Source: Chitinophaga filiformis (lineage in GTDB: Bacteria > Bacteroidota > Bacteroidia > Chitinophagales > Chitinophagaceae). From it: DNA of 64,000 nucleotides. Below are positions 61,988 to 64,000 of the stretch, piece by piece. Each line of letters starts with the position of its first letter. Positions within the stretch are counted from its first letter, which is position 1. The stretch is taken from contig NZ_JAKIRP010000004.1 in the NCBI RefSeq assembly GCF_021646545.1, positions 1-64,000 on the forward strand, given 5' to 3'. The position numbers and the translations under genes are program-made. The notes under the pieces are model-generated. The model did not search any database and was not told the DNA's origin. It saw only the letters and a program-made list of their open reading frames with translations.

Positions 61988-62841
61988 TTTTCAATCATTT
62001 TATAAACTCTTACATAATCCACATCCATTGTTACCGGATAAATGGACTCATCCATACCCTGTGCGCCACCCCAATCGCCACCAACAGCAATATTCAACAG
62101 GAGATGGAATTTCTTATCGAAAGGCCATACTTTATATCCTTTCCCTTCATTAGTAAACTCGAAGATGAGCTGATCGTCAATGTAACCACGCAGGGCATAA
62201 GGCGTCCAGTCCATCCTGTACACATGATATTCCGTGCTGGCGTTCTGTATTTTCTTAACGCTTGTTTTCTGGGTGTTTATTCTGAAGTAATAAGCTTCTG
62301 TATGTGCGGTGATATGAATCACATCCTGATCATATCCTACGTGTTCCATAATATCGATCTCTCCTGACTTTGGCCAGTCTCCGTATGCCCAGTCGGTAGG
62401 CAGCATCCAGATAGCGGGCCAGGTACCTTTACCTGCAGGCAGTTTTGCTTTGATCTCAAAGCGACCGTACAGGAAGTCTCCCTTTCCTCTTGTCACCAGT
62501 CGTGCGGAGGTATAATTACGGTTTTCCTTCACTTCCTTTCTGGCTGTGATGGTCAGCTTGCCATTAGCTACCGAGGCATTGTCGAGGCTGTTGGTATAAT
62601 ATTCCAGCTCATTGTTTCCCCATCCGCCACCACCGATATCGTATCCCCATCTGGTATTGTCGGGCAAACCGTTATAATCAAATTCATCTGCCCATACCGG
62701 AGTTGTTTCAAAGGTCCAGTGTTTGTCTACAGGCCCCTGCGGAGTCACAGGATTTGTCGTAGTATCGTTCTCCCCTTTGCCTGAGCAGGAAATAACATTC
62801 ATACCTAACAGGATGAAGGGGAGGTATTTCAGTGTTTTCAT
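61984..62841 (-). CDS. lipoprotein glycoside hydrolase family 16 (laminarinase-like)
   Basis: 285 residues. A lipoprotein signal ends NVISC (Cys about residue 19). The catalytic motif is GEIDIMEHVG, with nucleophile Glu161, Asp163 and acid/base Glu166, the ExDxxE form of the laminarinase branch (GH16_3). WPAIWMLP and the ELEYYT segment are further GH16 signatures. It should cut beta-1,3- or beta-1,3/1,4-glucan at the surface. It is followed without a gap by a GH30 gene and preceded, after 101 bases with a hairpin, by the binding-lipoprotein gene. Confidence 0.92.
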   Translation of the reverse strand: MKTLKYLPFILLGMNVISCSGKGENDTTTNPVTPQGPVDKHWTFETTPVWADEFDYNGLPDNTRWGYDIGGGGWGNNELEYYTNSLDNASVANGKLTITARKEVKENRNYTSARLVTRGKGDFLYGRFEIKAKLPAGKGTWPAIWMLPTDWAYGDWPKSGEIDIMEHVGYDQDVIHITAHTEAYYFRINTQKTSVKKIQNASTEYHVYRMDWTPYALRGYIDDQLIFEFTNEGKGYKVWPFDKKFHLLLNIAVGGDWGGAQGMDESIYPVTMDVDYVRVYKMIEK

Positions 62842-62865
62842 ACGCGCTGTTTTGTAAATAAAAAA

Positions 62866-62931
62866 ATTAGGAACCGGAGATCAGGAGTCAGGCGTATATA
62901 CACCTTATTCCCGGGTCCCCAATTCCTAATC
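62866..62931 (-). other. imperfect long hairpin between binding lipoprotein and GH16
   Basis: ATTAGGAACCGGAGATC-like bases from 62866 pair with the region 62913-62931 (GGGTCCCCAATTCCTAAT) with several mismatches and a 30-base loop. There is no T run, so an mRNA processing or stability element is more likely than a terminator. Confidence 0.45.
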
Positions 62932-62942
62932 CAAAATAGACT

Positions 62943-63800
62943 TTATTTCTCTTCCAGGAACTTCACATCATCGATTGTGATACCGCCGGTGCCCAATGTA
63001 CCACCTGAGCTACCTGCTTTGATCACAATGTAAATGTCTCCTGTTTTAGTAAACGTTATAACACCATTTTTATCTTTACCGGTACCGTCACAACCTATCT
63101 TAGCGATATCGTCGTCGAACGCCACGGCTCCGCAGCCAGACCAGGTATTCAGAGAAATGAATTTATTTCCGCTATAATCAGAACCCTGTTTAGGCACAGC
63201 AGCGTCGATGTAAATTTCAAACCAGGAATTAGTAGCGCCGCTACCCTTAACACGTCCTGAGAAAATATACGATTTGCCAGCTGTTACACTTACCTTCTGA
63301 TAAATAGCGCCATTGCTATTGGCGGTATTGCTGAAAACCATCTTTCCATTCTCTATTTTGATGCCGGTCTGTACACCTCCGGTGTTCAACGGTGTCCAGA
63401 ATTGCTCGCTACCAGCTTCCATATTACCACCTTGCAGGATATCCTGTGTTTGGGCATTCTGGGCAATTGTAATTTCCTTCGCCGTTTTTGCATATCCGCC
63501 ATTGGTAAATACTGTAAACTGGATCTTATACTTTCCGGCCAGGAAAAAGCTCAGTGTATCTGTTTCGCGTTTGGATTTGTGTCCGGCGTCGTCCGTCCAT
63601 TCAAACAGAAAACCACCCTGCGTTGTATTTTTTACAACGATCTTGTTCGGGTTGCCGTTCAGCGGCTCGGCGGTGAAAGACGCTACAGGCAATGGCCCGA
63701 GCCCTTTGTCAGATGATTCCGGTGTACAGGCCGAAACTGCGCCGGCCAGCAGAGCGGCCATTGCTATGATACGTGTATGTTTTATATACTGAAAGTTCAT
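62943..63800 (-). CDS. surface glycan-binding lipoprotein (PKD + CBM-like)
   Basis: 285 residues. A lipoprotein signal ends AVSAC (Cys about residue 25). A PKD-like domain spans about 35-115 (PVASFTAEPLNGNPNKIVVKN, GKYKIQFTVFTNGGYAKT). The C-terminal domain at about 125-283 starts LQGGNMEAGSEQFW and has the beta-sandwich look of CBM4/9-type modules (AGKSYIFSGRVKGSG, ITIDDVKFLEE). It sits directly after susD, the place of SusE/SusF-like surface glycan-binding proteins. The binding specificity is inferred as beta-glucan from the GH16/GH30 neighbours only. Confidence 0.8.
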   Translation of the reverse strand: MNFQYIKHTRIIAMAALLAGAVSACTPESSDKGLGPLPVASFTAEPLNGNPNKIVVKNTTQGGFLFEWTDDAGHKSKRETDTLSFFLAGKYKIQFTVFTNGGYAKTAKEITIAQNAQTQDILQGGNMEAGSEQFWTPLNTGGVQTGIKIENGKMVFSNTANSNGAIYQKVSVTAGKSYIFSGRVKGSGATNSWFEIYIDAAVPKQGSDYSGNKFISLNTWSGCGAVAFDDDIAKIGCDGTGKDKNGVITFTKTGDIYIVIKAGSSGGTLGTGGITIDDVKFLEEK

Positions 63801-63838
63801 TTTGTGCTGTTTGTTAGATCATGAATGCTGTTAGACGC

Positions 63839-64000
63839 TTATTTCCATTCAGGGTTCTGCTGCAATTTTGTATTCTCCAGTTCCAGTAATGGGATAGGCA
63901 ATACTTCATGCTTTCCTGTTCTGAAACCACGGTCGCCGAGCGCAGCAGCCGCTCTGCCAGTGCGTACCAGGTCGAACCAGCGGTGACCTTCACCTGCCAG
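63839..64000 (-). CDS. C-terminal end of a SusD/RagB-family lipoprotein (5' end outside window)
   Basis: The last 53 codons and stop of a gene that enters from the right edge. The segment AGEGHRWFDLVRTGRA followed by LPIPLLELENTKLQQNPEW is the standard SusD C-terminus. It lies 38 bases upstream of the binding lipoprotein. A SusC gene is expected beyond the edge. Confidence 0.88.
   Translation of the reverse strand: MAGEGHRWFDLVRTGRAAAALGDRGFRTGKHEVLPIPLLELENTKLQQNPEWK

Noticed and set aside
61469..62005. 178-codon antisense frame across the GH30/GH16 junction
   Set aside because: It lies opposite two well-supported genes and is rich in Cys, Ile and His without pattern.
1..64000. CRISPR array, insertion sequence, phage or integrase
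   Set aside because: No repeat-spacer pattern, transposase or recombinase motif, or terminal repeats of a mobile element were seen in the window.

Overview
The window reads as chromosomal DNA of a soil or plant-litter Bacteroidota, most like Chitinophaga or a close relative in Chitinophagaceae. I infer this from gene content, with no database search. It has four SusC/SusD-type loci, one of them cut by the right edge. It has an ECF sigma / FecR / STN-SusC signalling set, two proteins with C-terminal type IX secretion (T9SS) sorting domains, several AraC-type regulators, lipoproteins with acidic residues after the lipobox Cys, and a promoter of the Bacteroidota form TTTG-N20-TAnnTTTG at 29416-29447. 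No tRNA, rRNA, CRISPR array, insertion sequence or phage gene was seen.

Layout. 1-3500: the tail of an unknown gene, an alpha/beta hydrolase divergent from an AraC regulator, a small membrane protein and a CPCC zinc-binding protein. 3521-9979: a secreted GH2 glycosidase divergent from its likely AraC regulator, then a TPR histidine kinase with no adjacent response regulator. 9980-14750: an accessory islet with a tripartite HipB/HipS/HipT-like toxin-antitoxin operon, a 365-residue unknown and a SWIM zinc-finger protein. 14880-20400: a multidomain GH9 cellulase exported by T9SS, then a MauE-like membrane protein / small secreted Cys protein / propeller-like protein operon. 20690-29310: an outer-membrane beta-barrel receptor under a 7TM-AraC regulator, a small membrane protein, an SDR/AraC pair and a siderophore-type TonB receptor.

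29400-38330: a SusC/SusD pair followed by a secreted PI-PLC-like phosphodiesterase, then an SRPBCC protein, a surface lipoprotein, an HPP membrane protein and NudK. 38368-47829: a SusC/SusD/FG-GAP-ASPIC/vanadium-haloperoxidase-type operon with an internal 12-bp hairpin and an 800-base upstream region without genes. 48644-56870: a GH43 enzyme divergent from a sigma factor / anti-sigma / STN-SusC / SusD trans-envelope signalling locus. 57024-58799: a T9SS-exported adhesin-like protein. 59003-64000: the distal part of a beta-glucan utilisation locus (SusD, surface glycan-binding lipoprotein, GH16, two GH30), which continues beyond the right edge.

How the genes work together. Secreted or surface hydrolases (GH2, GH9, GH16, GH30, GH43, PI-PLC) cut plant, fungal or lipid polymers. 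SusD lipoproteins capture the fragments and SusC or TonB receptors import them. The FecR/sigma set and the AraC proteins couple transcription to substrate. The least ordinary parts are the HipBST-like operon with a perfect 31-bp inverted repeat containing the hipB start codon, the MauE-like / Cys-protein / propeller operon, and the PI-PLC attached to a SusC/SusD pair.
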